From Candidatus Saccharimonadota bacterium (lineage in GTDB: Bacteria > Patescibacteriota > Saccharimonadia > Saccharimonadales > Saccharimonadaceae): a stretch of DNA of 64,000 nucleotides. Position 1 is the stretch's first letter. Every line of letters begins with the position of its first letter. Location of the stretch: positions 1-64,000 of the forward strand of contig JAEETK010000001.1 of the NCBI GenBank assembly GCA_016290315.1. Reading direction: 5' to 3'. The position numbers and the translations under genes are program-made. Under the pieces are notes generated by a model, which saw only the letters and a list, made by a program, of their open reading frames with translations, ran no database searches and was not told the origin of the DNA. Below, piece after piece: positions 1-7,044 of this stretch.

Positions 1-435
1 CTTCGTTTCGTTGTTCGGCACTTCGATCTCGAGAATTGCATATTTTTCATTTGAAGGGTAAATATCAATCTCGAGGGTGAGGCCGTTCGGCTGAGGTATG
101 CGGTAGCGTGTTTTGATTACCGGCTGGCAATCGGGGTCAGCTTCCTGTCGGATCAGTTTGGTGTATTCTGCGAACGAGATGACCTCTTCTTCTTCCAGTC
201 GCGTTGCGCGCTCTCCAGTTTTGCGCTTTGTGGTTTTGACGAACGTACGATTGCTGGACTCCTCGAGCTGACGGACACGTCTTTCTTCGCCGGGCGAAGA
301 GGTGAGATAAAATTGTATGATTGTGATCTGTCGACAGCCATCCATCGAGGTGAGCGTGTCGATATCGGGCCGCTCGATGAGATACTTATATTCAATCTCT
401 TTGGCGGCGGTACTGGGGTTATTTGTTGCTGACAT
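1..435 (-). CDS. CYTH-domain protein (triphosphate tunnel metalloenzyme family), 3' end outside the window
   Basis: Translating the minus strand from the ATG at 435 gives an open frame to the window edge (145 codons, no stop). The N-terminus has the CYTH signature ExExK (E13, E15, K17 in KEIEYKYLI), followed by alternating charged strands such as RRVRQLEE, TFVKTTKRK and LEIDIYPSNEKYAILEIEVP, as expected of the eight-stranded CYTH tunnel. Family members bind triphosphates with divalent metals (inorganic triphosphatases, thiamine triphosphatase, class IV adenylate cyclases); which substrate is used cannot be told. The start is set by a strong AAGGAGG Shine-Dalgarno 6-7 nt upstream. A possible extended -10 (TGT-TATAGT) lies about 60 nt further up, giving a leadered mRNA. 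A longer frame on the same strand at 153-476 is a shadow. Confidence 0.85.
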   Translation of the reverse strand, partial: MSATNNPSTAAKEIEYKYLIERPDIDTLTSMDGCRQITIIQFYLTSSPGEERRVRQLEESSNRTFVKTTKRKTGERATRLEEEEVISFAEYTKLIRQEADPDCQPVIKTRYRIPQPNGLTLEIDIYPSNEKYAILEIEVPNNETK

Positions 436-553
436 AATACCTCCTTTTCGAAGACTATTTTAAGGTTGCATCGCAAAGCGACAGATATACTATAACAAAT
501 TTACTGCGAATAAAGAAGCAATATGCGGGCTTTGGCTGCCTCTATAAATATGA

Positions 554-559
554 TAGAAT
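554..559 (+). promoter_or_regulatory. Extended -10 (TGA-TAGAAT) of tRNA-Ser(CGA)
   Basis: TAGAAT preceded by TGA ends 7 nt before the mature tRNA 5' end, so transcription should begin at or next to nucleotide 1 of the tRNA. The region 17 bp upstream (TTTGGC) is a weak -35. Confidence 0.5.
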
Positions 560-566
560 AAGAGGT

Positions 567-654
567 GGAAGCGTGGCCGAGTGGTTGAAGGCGCACGACT
601 CGAAATCGTGTGGGCAGCAATGTCTCGGGGGTTCGAATCCCTTCGCTTCCGCCA
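567..654 (+). tRNA. tRNA-Ser (anticodon CGA), CCA encoded
   Basis: The 7-bp acceptor stem GGAAGCG/CGCTTCC, an anticodon stem CACGA/TCGTG around the loop CTCGAAA (anticodon CGA, reads UCG), a long variable arm and a GGTTCGAATCC T-arm identify a class II serine tRNA. Discriminator G is followed by an encoded CCA. A terminator hairpin follows 12 nt later. Confidence 0.97.
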
Positions 655-666
655 GGTTGATATTAA

Positions 667-694
667 AAAGAACCCGTTATTGGGTTCTTTTTTT
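667..694. terminator. Rho-independent terminator
   Basis: AAAGAACCC / GGGTTCTTT stem with a 6-nt loop and a T tract. It ends the tRNA-Ser transcript on the plus strand and, having an A tract on the other side, can also end the converging minus-strand gene at 697-1035. Confidence 0.85.
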
Positions 695-696
695 GA

Positions 697-1035
697 TTAG
701 CTCTTCCCTATGACGGCTAAGGTTGTGATAACGACGGCAATTATGAGCAAAATGCCTATGACAACAAGAACTAATCGAAGCCGTTGTTTGTGGGCTTTTC
801 TCGCAAAATAACCTTCGCCAATCGTGGTTGACGTGGCGGATGGTGCTCCTGGGTCGGCCGGCGTAGCTACTGGTGCAGACGAGGCTGGGACAAATTTTGC
901 CGATGGCGCAACCTCGATAATGGGGGTAGTTTTATGGGGTGCGTTACTGTCGATTGGTGAGCTAGTAGTTTTGAGCGCGGTTTTATCCGACGGTTTGGCT
1001 TGGGTTAAGGGATGATTTTGGATGATTTTATTCAT
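697..1035 (-). CDS. Small protein with C-terminal membrane anchor
   Basis: 112 aa of unknown function. Residues 1-75 are low-complexity and rich in Pro, Ala, Thr and Ser (disordered). A short basic patch (ARKAHKQRLRLR-like) precedes one hydrophobic helix at about residues 87-109 and the chain ends four residues later, so it is a tail-anchored or single-pass protein with a cytoplasmic N-terminus by the positive-inside rule. It begins 12 nt after the stop of the metallophosphoesterase gene and is probably co-transcribed with it. No Shine-Dalgarno is obvious. I recognise no family. Confidence 0.6.
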   Translation of the reverse strand: MNKIIQNHPLTQAKPSDKTALKTTSSPIDSNAPHKTTPIIEVAPSAKFVPASSAPVATPADPGAPSATSTTIGEGYFARKAHKQRLRLVLVVIGILLIIAVVITTLAVIGKS

Positions 1036-1047
1036 TGTGTGATCTAA

Positions 1048-1605
1048 TTAAAGTTCGATAATTCGATAACCATAGACATATTCGATTCTAGTTGGGCCAT
1101 GTTGGCGGATGAGGTTATGCTCGCTAGGATAAGTGTGTCCATGTAATAATACTTGAGGTGGCTTTTGATCGATATATTGCAAGAGTGCGTCGAAACCTTG
1201 GTGTGCGATTTCGTCTTCGTCATTTATGCCGCGAGGTGGGCAATGCGTGAGGAAAATGTCGACTTGAGGGTAATCGGCGAGAATGTCATAAACTTCCTCT
1301 TGGGTATACATAATAGCGTAAGGACTTGCTTTGTAGCGGACGCAACCCTGGAGGCCGGCAAAACTTTTGCCTTGATAGTGCCAAATCATTTGGTGAAGAT
1401 TCATAATACCCAATTCTTCCATATATTGACCACTATCATGATTGCCGTAAATGCCGATTTTGGGAATATTGGGAATATCGGCAAGTGGTAAAAGGTCCTC
1501 TCTTGCAAAGTCGCCAAGACTAATTATCAGTTCAACGTTTTCACTGATGGCTGTTTGACGGATGTCTATTTGGGGTCGACGATCTGCTAGCACGAGCGTT
1601 TTCAT
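1048..1605 (-). CDS. Calcineurin-like metallophosphoesterase
   Basis: 185 aa. The metallophosphoesterase motifs GDF (residues about 32-34), GNHD (about 54-57), THCPPRG and LLHGHTY appear in order with normal spacing, supplying most ligands of a two-metal phosphodiesterase/phosphatase site. The first motif (D-x-H) is replaced by LADRR, so D8 is kept but the histidine is not, which could change metal occupancy. Length matches the short YfcE/MJ0936-type phosphodiesterases; the substrate is unknown. The -10 element lies 6 nt before the ATG, so the mRNA is probably leaderless. It is divergent from the HIT gene and probably heads an operon with the tail-anchored protein at 697-1035. Confidence 0.85.
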   Translation of the reverse strand: MKTLVLADRRPQIDIRQTAISENVELIISLGDFAREDLLPLADIPNIPKIGIYGNHDSGQYMEELGIMNLHQMIWHYQGKSFAGLQGCVRYKASPYAIMYTQEEVYDILADYPQVDIFLTHCPPRGINDEDEIAHQGFDALLQYIDQKPPQVLLHGHTYPSEHNLIRQHGPTRIEYVYGYRIIEL

Positions 1606-1611
1606 GCTATT

Positions 1612-1617
1612 AGTTTA
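1612..1617 (-). promoter_or_regulatory. Extended -10 (TGA-TAAACT), leaderless promoter of the phosphoesterase gene
   Basis: On the minus strand TGA-TAAACT is followed by 6 nt and then the ATG at 1605. A divergent -10 (TATAAT, 1647-1652) serves the HIT gene on the plus strand. Confidence 0.5.
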
Positions 1618-1672
1618 TCATATGAGGTCGAATGTCTCTGTTGAGGTATAATGAGAGTAAAAGGAGAATGTG

Positions 1673-2047
1673 ATGGCGAGTATTTTTACGAAAATTATTA
1701 ATGGCGAATTGCCCTGCTATAAGATTTACGAGGATGAAAAGACATTTGCTTTTTTGAATATTAATCCAGAAGCGCGTGGCGATACGCTGGTTGTGCCAAA
1801 GGTTGAAGTTGATAAGATATATGATTTGGCGGACGAAGATTATTCTGCCCTATGGCTAGCAGTTAAAAAAGTTGCAAAGCATATGGAAGAAGTGACTGGA
1901 CGACGAACAATTATGAAGGTGATTGGTAAGGATGTGCCGCATGCACATGTGCATGTGATGCCACTAGATGATTCATGGGAGGAAGATAGAATCATCAAGA
2001 TGAGTGACGAGGAATTAAGAGAAGCTTGTGCAGAATTGGCGTTCTAG
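1673..2047 (+). CDS. HIT-family nucleotide-binding hydrolase
   Basis: 124 aa. The histidine triad HAHVHV (H90, H92, H94) near the C-terminal third, together with an FxKIINGELPCYKIYED-type N-terminus, marks the HIT/HINT family, which hydrolyses nucleoside phosphoramidates or dinucleoside polyphosphates through a covalent nucleotidyl-histidine. The segment before the triad is unusual: most family members read GQxVxHxHxH, here it is GKDVPHAHVHV. I chose ATG 1673 over GTG 1670 because AAGGAG at 1661-1666 is then 6 nt away. The TAG stop overlaps the TAG of the converging neighbour through the shared CTAG at 2044-2047. Confidence 0.92.
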   Translation: MASIFTKIINGELPCYKIYEDEKTFAFLNINPEARGDTLVVPKVEVDKIYDLADEDYSALWLAVKKVAKHMEEVTGRRTIMKVIGKDVPHAHVHVMPLDDSWEEDRIIKMSDEELREACAELAF

Positions 2048-3270
2048 GCGGTTTTGCGAGACGCTTGCGATTGTGGGGTGACCTGGGGCTGTCTTCGAAT
2101 AACTGGCGTTTTGGTGTCACGGTTATCGTAAAAATGCTCAGACCGTCGAGTGGCTGCCACTGCTGCTTCGTCGAATCCTCTGTAGATTGAAGTTTTTTTA
2201 TAATCTTCGCGAAATGATAATTCGGCGAGGTGAGAAATTTTGTACGGAGATTGATCGAGGTCTTTCTGAATACTTTGGGTGACTTTGACAATAGTGGCGA
2301 AGGTTTTATCACGAAAAGCGCTGTTGCGATCTATGAAGAGGTTGGCTACCTTGTCGGGGTCGTATTCGCCGTTTTTATCAGCTGGGCCTAGAGCTAGTTG
2401 GATATCGGATGGGAGCTCTTTAGTTAGTCGGCGCAACTCTTGTTGAGTGATTAGCCCGATTGCGCCAAGGTTGTCGAAATCTTGGTTTTCTTCCTTAGTC
2501 AACTCTCCGCCACCGTTACTATACTCATCCATGAGTGGCGTGATGAAAAGTTGATTTTGTGCGGACATTTCATAGAGGATTTTGAATGAAATTAAGGCGG
2601 TTTGCTCTTTGTCGATATTGAGGCCGCCGAGTTCTGGCACGGAGGAGCGTTCGAGCGTATCGTCAATTGTGTGCTTATCTACGCCGACGCAGTATTTGGG
2701 AACGCGGGTTTGCCATGATAAATCTCCGTCTTCGTCGCGACAGTAGCGAATATCGGTTAGTCCGACGGGATAGCCGAGATTTTTATCGTTTGAGCTAATT
2801 AATATTTTTTCGCGCACGCCCGACTCGTCGGGTTTGGTCGTAATGTCGAATGCGACTGGGCATTTAAAGTCGGAGCTCCGCAAAAAGAATGCGGCATCGA
2901 CGCGATTACTGTAGTCGTCGAATTCGGTGGGCCAGATTGAGTCGGCGGTGTAGCTTTCATTTTCTTCGTCGTAGAAAAGATTGCCGTTGTTAATGGAAAA
3001 CTGGACGAGGTATTCGATAGCTTTGGGGTGGTATTGGTCGTCAGCACTTTTGGAATATTCGAAGTTTCTTTGGTTTCTTGCTACGTATTCCTTATCTTTT
3101 CGAATAAAGCGCCTATGGATCGGAGAACTCGAGAAATCATCAATGGTGGGTCTGAAGTTTTCTTTGACGATTTTTTCGAGCGCTTCGGTCTTGCGTTTAT
3201 TTTCGGCTTTTCGAGCTTCTTCATGTGTTTCGGAGCTGCGAGCTGTGGTAGATTCGGCTGTAAATGGCAT
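2044..3270 (-). CDS. Unknown 408-aa protein, possibly nuclease-fold
   Basis: No family recognised. The chain is soluble, charged and without signal peptide or TM. Residues 1-50 are basic/acidic low complexity; the middle holds RVDAAFFLR and CPVAFDITTKPD about 15 residues apart, a spacing reminiscent of a PD-(D/E)xK core (acidic residue, strand, then D-x-T where D/E-x-K is usual). That is only a suggestion. The last 20 residues are Gln/Pro-rich. The frame opens further upstream (GTG 3321), but a consensus promoter sits inside that extension (-10 at 3306-3311), so the start must be downstream; ATG 3270 (MPFTAES) fits. No Shine-Dalgarno is visible. Confidence 0.6.
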   Translation of the reverse strand: MPFTAESTTARSSETHEEARKAENKRKTEALEKIVKENFRPTIDDFSSSPIHRRFIRKDKEYVARNQRNFEYSKSADDQYHPKAIEYLVQFSINNGNLFYDEENESYTADSIWPTEFDDYSNRVDAAFFLRSSDFKCPVAFDITTKPDESGVREKILISSNDKNLGYPVGLTDIRYCRDEDGDLSWQTRVPKYCVGVDKHTIDDTLERSSVPELGGLNIDKEQTALISFKILYEMSAQNQLFITPLMDEYSNGGGELTKEENQDFDNLGAIGLITQQELRRLTKELPSDIQLALGPADKNGEYDPDKVANLFIDRNSAFRDKTFATIVKVTQSIQKDLDQSPYKISHLAELSFREDYKKTSIYRGFDEAAVAATRRSEHFYDNRDTKTPVIRRQPQVTPQSQASRKTA

Positions 3271-3305
3271 ATTTTTCGTTGTTTTTTTTGTTGGTGGCTT
3301 ATTTA

Positions 3306-3334
3306 TATATAGCATAAACACTTTAAAAAGTCAA
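3306..3334 (-). promoter_or_regulatory. Sigma-70 promoter (TTGACT-17-TATATA) of the 408-aa gene
   Basis: TTGACT at 3329-3334 and TATATA at 3306-3311 (minus strand) with a 17-bp spacer ending in TGC. It lies within the longest possible reading frame of the gene it drives and so decides the start codon. Confidence 0.75.
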
Positions 3335-3339
3335 GATAG

Positions 3340-3367
3340 GAAAAAGCGGGACAGTGTTGTCCCGCTT
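3340..3367 (-). terminator. Rho-independent terminator
   Basis: AAGCGGGAC / GTCCCGCTT stem with a 6-nt loop followed on the minus strand by TTTTT. The stop codon of the 75-aa gene lies at its upstream foot. Confidence 0.85.
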
Positions 3368-3593
3368 AGGCGGCGAGTGCCGCTCTGACCGCTGCCACCG
3401 CCTGCTCGAACTGGTCGGCATGCTTTTTGGTAGGCATAAGGGAGATGTACCCTTCCTCTTCAGTGCATTCGCCGATTCTTCCGATCAGCTGAGCGGACTG
3501 AATAGTATACCAAGCTTTTTTGAGCTGTTCGCTCGTGGAGGCGCCAGTGTATACGATGGCGATATTGGTCTTTGCAAGGTTCGCGTTTGTCAT
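3366..3593 (-). CDS. Small cytosolic protein, unknown (75 aa)
   Basis: Starts at ATG 3593 behind an AAGGGGG Shine-Dalgarno; the longer frame to 3668 would run through the promoter. The protein (MTNANLAKTNIAIVYTGAS...) is Ala-rich and looks like a small alpha/beta fold: a strand NIAIVYTG, a helix SEQLKKAWYTIQSA, strand YISLMP, and an Ala-rich C-terminal helix. No signal peptide, no motif recognised. It forms a free-standing unit with a near-consensus promoter and its own terminator, an arrangement shared with several other small genes here (42505, 45652, 49999, 52076), which suggests strong or regulated expression. Confidence 0.7.
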   Translation of the reverse strand: MTNANLAKTNIAIVYTGASTSEQLKKAWYTIQSAQLIGRIGECTEEEGYISLMPTKKHADQFEQAVAAVRAALAA

Positions 3594-3639
3594 GGCATTT
3601 CCCCCTTTTCTTGATGTGCTATGGACAAATCGTAACCTT

Positions 3640-3668
3640 ATTGTAGCATAGAACTTAAAAATTGTCAA
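3640..3668 (-). promoter_or_regulatory. Sigma-70 promoter (TTGACA-17-TACAAT)
   Basis: Minus strand: TTGACA 3663-3668, spacer 17 bp ending in TGC (extended -10), TACAAT 3640-3645. The 5' UTR is about 40 nt. Confidence 0.85.
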
Positions 3669-3702
3669 GCATAAGCGTCGATTGGCGCTTGGTTTGGCCC
3701 GC

Positions 3703-6261
3703 CTAGATAAGGCGCAGCTCAGCTTTCATTTTTTCGAGAAGGTCTTGCTTAATCTTGAGTTGTTCGCGGGTTTCGTCGACGAGTTCTTTTGGTGCCTTTT
3801 TGGTGTAATTAGGATTGCTGAGGCGCGCGTCAAGAGTATTGATTTCGCTACCAAGTTTTAGGATACGGTCCTCGAGGTTGTGCTTGTATTTATTGAGGAC
3901 ATCTTCTGGGATTTGCAAGTAGATATTGTGATTAGGAATTGCCAAACGAAGACCGCTAAGTTCGTCGGTACTGATTTTTGGTACACACGGAGCTTTGGTT
4001 AGGTGCTGGATGAGAAGTTGGTTGTCGTACATGAGCGGATCGTCGTCAAAGGCGATTGGATAAGATGCTGCACCTGGCAAGCTCTGGAAATGACTGCGAA
4101 TGTTGACGATGATTTCTTTAAGCTCTTCGAATCTCTTAACTTTTTTATGGTCGATTTGATATGGTTCTGGCCAGTTTTGAGTAATGAGCATGCCGCTAGT
4201 CCAGCTGAGGGTTTGCCAGATTGTTTCGGTGACGAATGGTGCGAATGGGTGGAGCATGATAAGAATCTGCTCGAGAGTTGATTTGAGAAGTGTAGTATCT
4301 TTCCAAAGTTTTTCGCTTTCAATAAACCAGTCGGCGTATTTGTTCCAGATTAGGTCATAAAGAAGGTCGCCTGCTTCGGCGAAGCGGTAATTTGCGAGAA
4401 GCTTTTGAATCTCCTTGTTTGCTTGGTTAATTTGGTGACAAATCCAGTCTTCGCTGTAGTTGTCGATTGTTAGCTCTTTGTCGCCTTTCGGATTGTCATC
4501 GACGAGTTGCTGAATGAGGCGCGCAACGTTCCAGAGCTTATTGCAGAGATTGCGGCTTGCGATAACTTTGCTTGTGCTGAATGCTTGGTTAACGCCGGCG
4601 GAACGGCTTGCGATGAGACCGAGGCGTAGTGCGTCGGAGCCATACTGACTAACGATTTCGATTGGGTTGATGACGTTGCCTTTTGACTTGGACATCTTCT
4701 GCCCTTTTTCGTCTAACACCATACCGTGCATATAGACGTCTTTGAATGGGATGTCGCCAGTGACATAGAGGCTAAGCATAATCATGCGACCGACCCATTG
4801 GAACAGTAAGTCGGCACCAGTTTCCATAACGGAGGTTGGAAAATGCGCTCTGCGTTCGCTGGTAGTAATGTATGGCCATTGGCCGGAGCTAAACCAGGTA
4901 TCGAAGGTGTCTTCGTCGCGTATGTAAGTGTTGCCGTTTTTCTTTAGCTCTGTCTTATCGACATGCTCATCGAAAATCCAATCTGATGGGTCGTTGATGT
5001 TTTGGAAGGCAGGAATTGGGATGCCCCACGGAATTTGGCGCGAGATGTTCCAATCTTTTAATTGTTCAAGATAGTTGATAAGAACTTGCTTTTTGCTAGC
5101 GGGGTGGAATTTGATCTTCCCTGCCCTGAGCGCTTTGATGGCCTCTTTTGCTAGAGGTTTTACATCTACGAACCATTGTTCTTTGAGTAACGGCTCAATG
5201 ACAGTATCGCACTTGTAACAGTGGCCAACAGAGTGCGTGATTTTTTCTTCTCCCCGAAGTAAGCCCTGCTCTTCTAGGTTTTTAAGAACTTTTTTACGGG
5301 CATCTTGGACCGTGAGGTTTTCGTAGTTGGCGCCCGCATTTTCATTCATTTTGCCATCGAAACCAATGACTGTAATCATTGGGAGATTGTGGCGTTGACC
5401 AACCTCGTAGTCGTTTTGATCGTGTGCTGGTGTAATTTTTACAACACCCGTGCCATATTCTATGTCGGCATGCTCGTCGGCGATGATAGGTATCTCGCGA
5501 TCGGTAAGTGGAAGTTTGAGCATTTTCCCTACGAGATGTTTGTAGCGCTTGTCTTCTGGGTTGACGGCCACGGCGGTATCGCCAAGTAGGGTTTCAGGCC
5601 GCGTAGTTGAGACGATTAATTCTGTGACACCTTGCGATGGTTCTACTAGCGGGTATGCGATTTGCCAGAGCATGCCCTTTTCGTCTTTATGTGTTACTTC
5701 GATATCTGCGAAAGCGGTTTGATGTTTGGTGCAAAAGTTTACGAGCTTCTTGCCTCTGTAGATTAATCCGTCATCCCATAGTTTTTTGAAGGTTTTATAG
5801 ACGGTGTCGGTAACCTTTGGGTCTAAAGTAAAAGTTAAACTATCCCAATCACAGGATGCGCCGAGAGCGCGTAGTTGGAGTTCCATATTTCCGCGTTGTT
5901 CGTGAACGAAATCCCAGACCTGGGAGTATAGCTGGTCCCGGGTGTAATCGAAGCGAGTCTTCCCTTTTGACTCTAGATAGCGCTCGTATACAACCCACGT
6001 TTCGAAACCGGCATGATCAGCTCCTGGAATATACCAAGTATTATCTCCCTTGAGGCGGTGGTATCTTGTGAGGATATCTTCTAGTGCAATTGTAAGCCCG
6101 TGGCCAATATGCAAGTTGCCATTTGCGTTTGGCGGCGGCATGACGATGGTGTAATTTTCTGCTTTTTTGTTTGAGGTAGGTTTAAATGCGCCGGATTTTT
6201 CCCAGAGTGCGTATACGTCTGGCTCGTATTCGTTCGGCTCGTAGGCTTTACTAAATTTCAT
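3703..6261 (-). CDS. valS: Valine--tRNA ligase
   Basis: 852 aa, normal for bacterial ValRS. It charges tRNA-Val with valine using ATP in the cytosol. The class I signatures are present: HIGH at residues 51-54 (NGNLHIGHGL), KMSKS near residue 525 (KGQKMSKSKG), and the editing (CP1) domain with STTRPETLLGDTAVAV. A zinc-binding CYKCD segment lies in the inserted domain. The C-terminus has the anticodon-binding domain and the short coiled-coil tail typical of ValRS (from about residue 785). The ATG at 6261 follows a TGT-TATAAT -10 by only 6 nt, so the mRNA should be leaderless. It is monocistronic as far as can be seen. Confidence 0.98.
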   Translation of the reverse strand: MKFSKAYEPNEYEPDVYALWEKSGAFKPTSNKKAENYTIVMPPPNANGNLHIGHGLTIALEDILTRYHRLKGDNTWYIPGADHAGFETWVVYERYLESKGKTRFDYTRDQLYSQVWDFVHEQRGNMELQLRALGASCDWDSLTFTLDPKVTDTVYKTFKKLWDDGLIYRGKKLVNFCTKHQTAFADIEVTHKDEKGMLWQIAYPLVEPSQGVTELIVSTTRPETLLGDTAVAVNPEDKRYKHLVGKMLKLPLTDREIPIIADEHADIEYGTGVVKITPAHDQNDYEVGQRHNLPMITVIGFDGKMNENAGANYENLTVQDARKKVLKNLEEQGLLRGEEKITHSVGHCYKCDTVIEPLLKEQWFVDVKPLAKEAIKALRAGKIKFHPASKKQVLINYLEQLKDWNISRQIPWGIPIPAFQNINDPSDWIFDEHVDKTELKKNGNTYIRDEDTFDTWFSSGQWPYITTSERRAHFPTSVMETGADLLFQWVGRMIMLSLYVTGDIPFKDVYMHGMVLDEKGQKMSKSKGNVINPIEIVSQYGSDALRLGLIASRSAGVNQAFSTSKVIASRNLCNKLWNVARLIQQLVDDNPKGDKELTIDNYSEDWICHQINQANKEIQKLLANYRFAEAGDLLYDLIWNKYADWFIESEKLWKDTTLLKSTLEQILIMLHPFAPFVTETIWQTLSWTSGMLITQNWPEPYQIDHKKVKRFEELKEIIVNIRSHFQSLPGAASYPIAFDDDPLMYDNQLLIQHLTKAPCVPKISTDELSGLRLAIPNHNIYLQIPEDVLNKYKHNLEDRILKLGSEINTLDARLSNPNYTKKAPKELVDETREQLKIKQDLLEKMKAELRLI

Positions 6262-6267
6262 GTGAAT

Positions 6268-6276
6268 ATTATAACA
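6268..6276 (-). promoter_or_regulatory. Extended -10 (TGT-TATAAT), leaderless promoter of valS
   Basis: TATAAT at 6268-6273 with TGT upstream; six nucleotides separate it from the valS ATG. Confidence 0.65.
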
Positions 6277-6465
6277 TATTTTTAACCATTTTACCTCTTA
6301 TATGCGTTATTGTACAAATATCTTTTACTTTATTCGTTTATTCGGTTGTGTTTGGGTGTATTTTTGGCAATTTGGTATAAAAAAGAGCGCTTTTTGCGCC
6401 TATTTTTAATAATTTTTCATCAAAAATTACGATTTTCACATGAAAAAATCCATAAAAATCACGAA

Positions 6466-6481
6466 TATTTCACGTGAAACA
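6466..6481. promoter_or_regulatory. parS-like ParB-binding site
   Basis: TATTTCACGTGAAACA matches the widespread bacterial parS consensus TGTTTCACGTGAAACA at 15 of 16 positions. A second, weaker palindrome of the same type (12 of 16) lies about 20 bp upstream. No parA or parB gene is in the window. Known parS sites bind ParB/Spo0J and usually cluster near the origin; function here is inferred from sequence only. Confidence 0.6.
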
Positions 6482-6648
6482 TTTACAAATAGCTAAAAAT
6501 GTTTTCTGCTATGCGTACACCTTACGTTCGTTCGTCCCAAACGATTACTCGTTGGTAATTTAATTTTAGCGCAAACGGGATGCTAAGTCAAATGGTGGCT
6601 AATAAATAGATAAATATTAACATAATCTTTTTGCACTTTTGGGGGAAA

Positions 6649-6657
6649 TGTGGATAA
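6649..6657 (-). promoter_or_regulatory. Perfect DnaA-box sequence (TTATCCACA on the minus strand)
   Basis: TGTGGATAA on the plus strand. It is a single box without a cluster or DUE, so it alone does not show an origin; a chance match is possible. Confidence 0.3.
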
Positions 6658-6664
6658 TGTTGTT

Positions 6665-6874
6665 ATGGCGTTTATTCGTAAATTTAAGACTGGGAGCGGT
6701 GCGACTGGTGTTCAAGTTTGTTGGAAACAGGGTGGGGAAGTCGTGAAGACTGTTCATATTGGTTCGGCAAATAGCGATTTGGCTTTGGAAAAATTGCTAA
6801 AAAAAGCGCAAAAAGTGATCGATGATGGGAAAAGACCACTTTTTGATTTACGGAAATTTGATAAAAAGTCTTGA
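6665..6874 (+). pseudogene. N-terminal remnant of an IS1634/IS4-type transposase
   Basis: The 69-aa frame MAFIRKFKTGSGATGVQV... with KTVHIGSANSDLALEKLLKKAQ and a closing RPLFDL segment closely resembles the first about 70 residues of IS1634-like DDE transposases (M-A-F/Y-I-R-K-x-K-T-x-S-G-A-T-x-V-Q, then HIGSAH). The DDE catalytic part (another 400 or so residues) is missing: the frame ends at 6874 and only AT-rich, hairpin-containing sequence follows before the converging gene. No terminal inverted repeats are visible. It may be a relic or a retained small DNA-binding protein. GTG 6650 in the same frame is a less likely start. No Shine-Dalgarno is evident. Confidence 0.6.
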
Positions 6875-6959
6875 CATAAGGTGTTATTTTTTCAAAAAAA
6901 ATTTTTTTGCGCTTCGCGCATTATATTTTTGTGGTTTTATTTTTGCTTTTTGCTAAAAA

Positions 6960-6987
6960 TAAAAAAATTTTTCCGCCTGCGGCGGAA
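6960..6987 (-). terminator. Terminator of the DegT-type gene
   Basis: TTCCGCC-GCA-GGCGGAA stem (minus strand) followed by AAATTTTTTTATTTTT. A second small hairpin (TGCGC-GAA-GCGCA, 6908-6920) followed by a T run lies just beyond it. Confidence 0.75.
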
Positions 6988-7044
6988 TATATTGCATAGA
7001 CTACGCAGACTGCGTAATCTTGCTTATGCATTTCGTGATATATT

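Larger units (their letters stand above)
6262..6664. other. About 400-bp AT-rich intergenic region
   Basis: No gene is supported here. It holds the valS promoter, a short GCGC-TTTTT-GCGC hairpin with a following T run near 6387-6407, a degenerate palindrome at about 6432-6447 (TTTTCACATGAAAA), the parS-like site at 6466-6481, and a perfect DnaA-box sequence at 6649-6657 at its right end. Confidence 0.6.

Noticed and set aside
153-476. 107-aa minus-strand frame at the left edge
   Set aside because: The overlapping frame starting at ATG 435 encodes a clear CYTH domain and has the ribosome site; this one is its shadow.
6262-6664. Origin of replication in the gap with the DnaA box and parS-like site
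   Set aside because: Only one perfect DnaA box, no cluster, no dnaA/dnaN/rpmH neighbours, and no clear change in gene orientation; reported only as a parS-like site.
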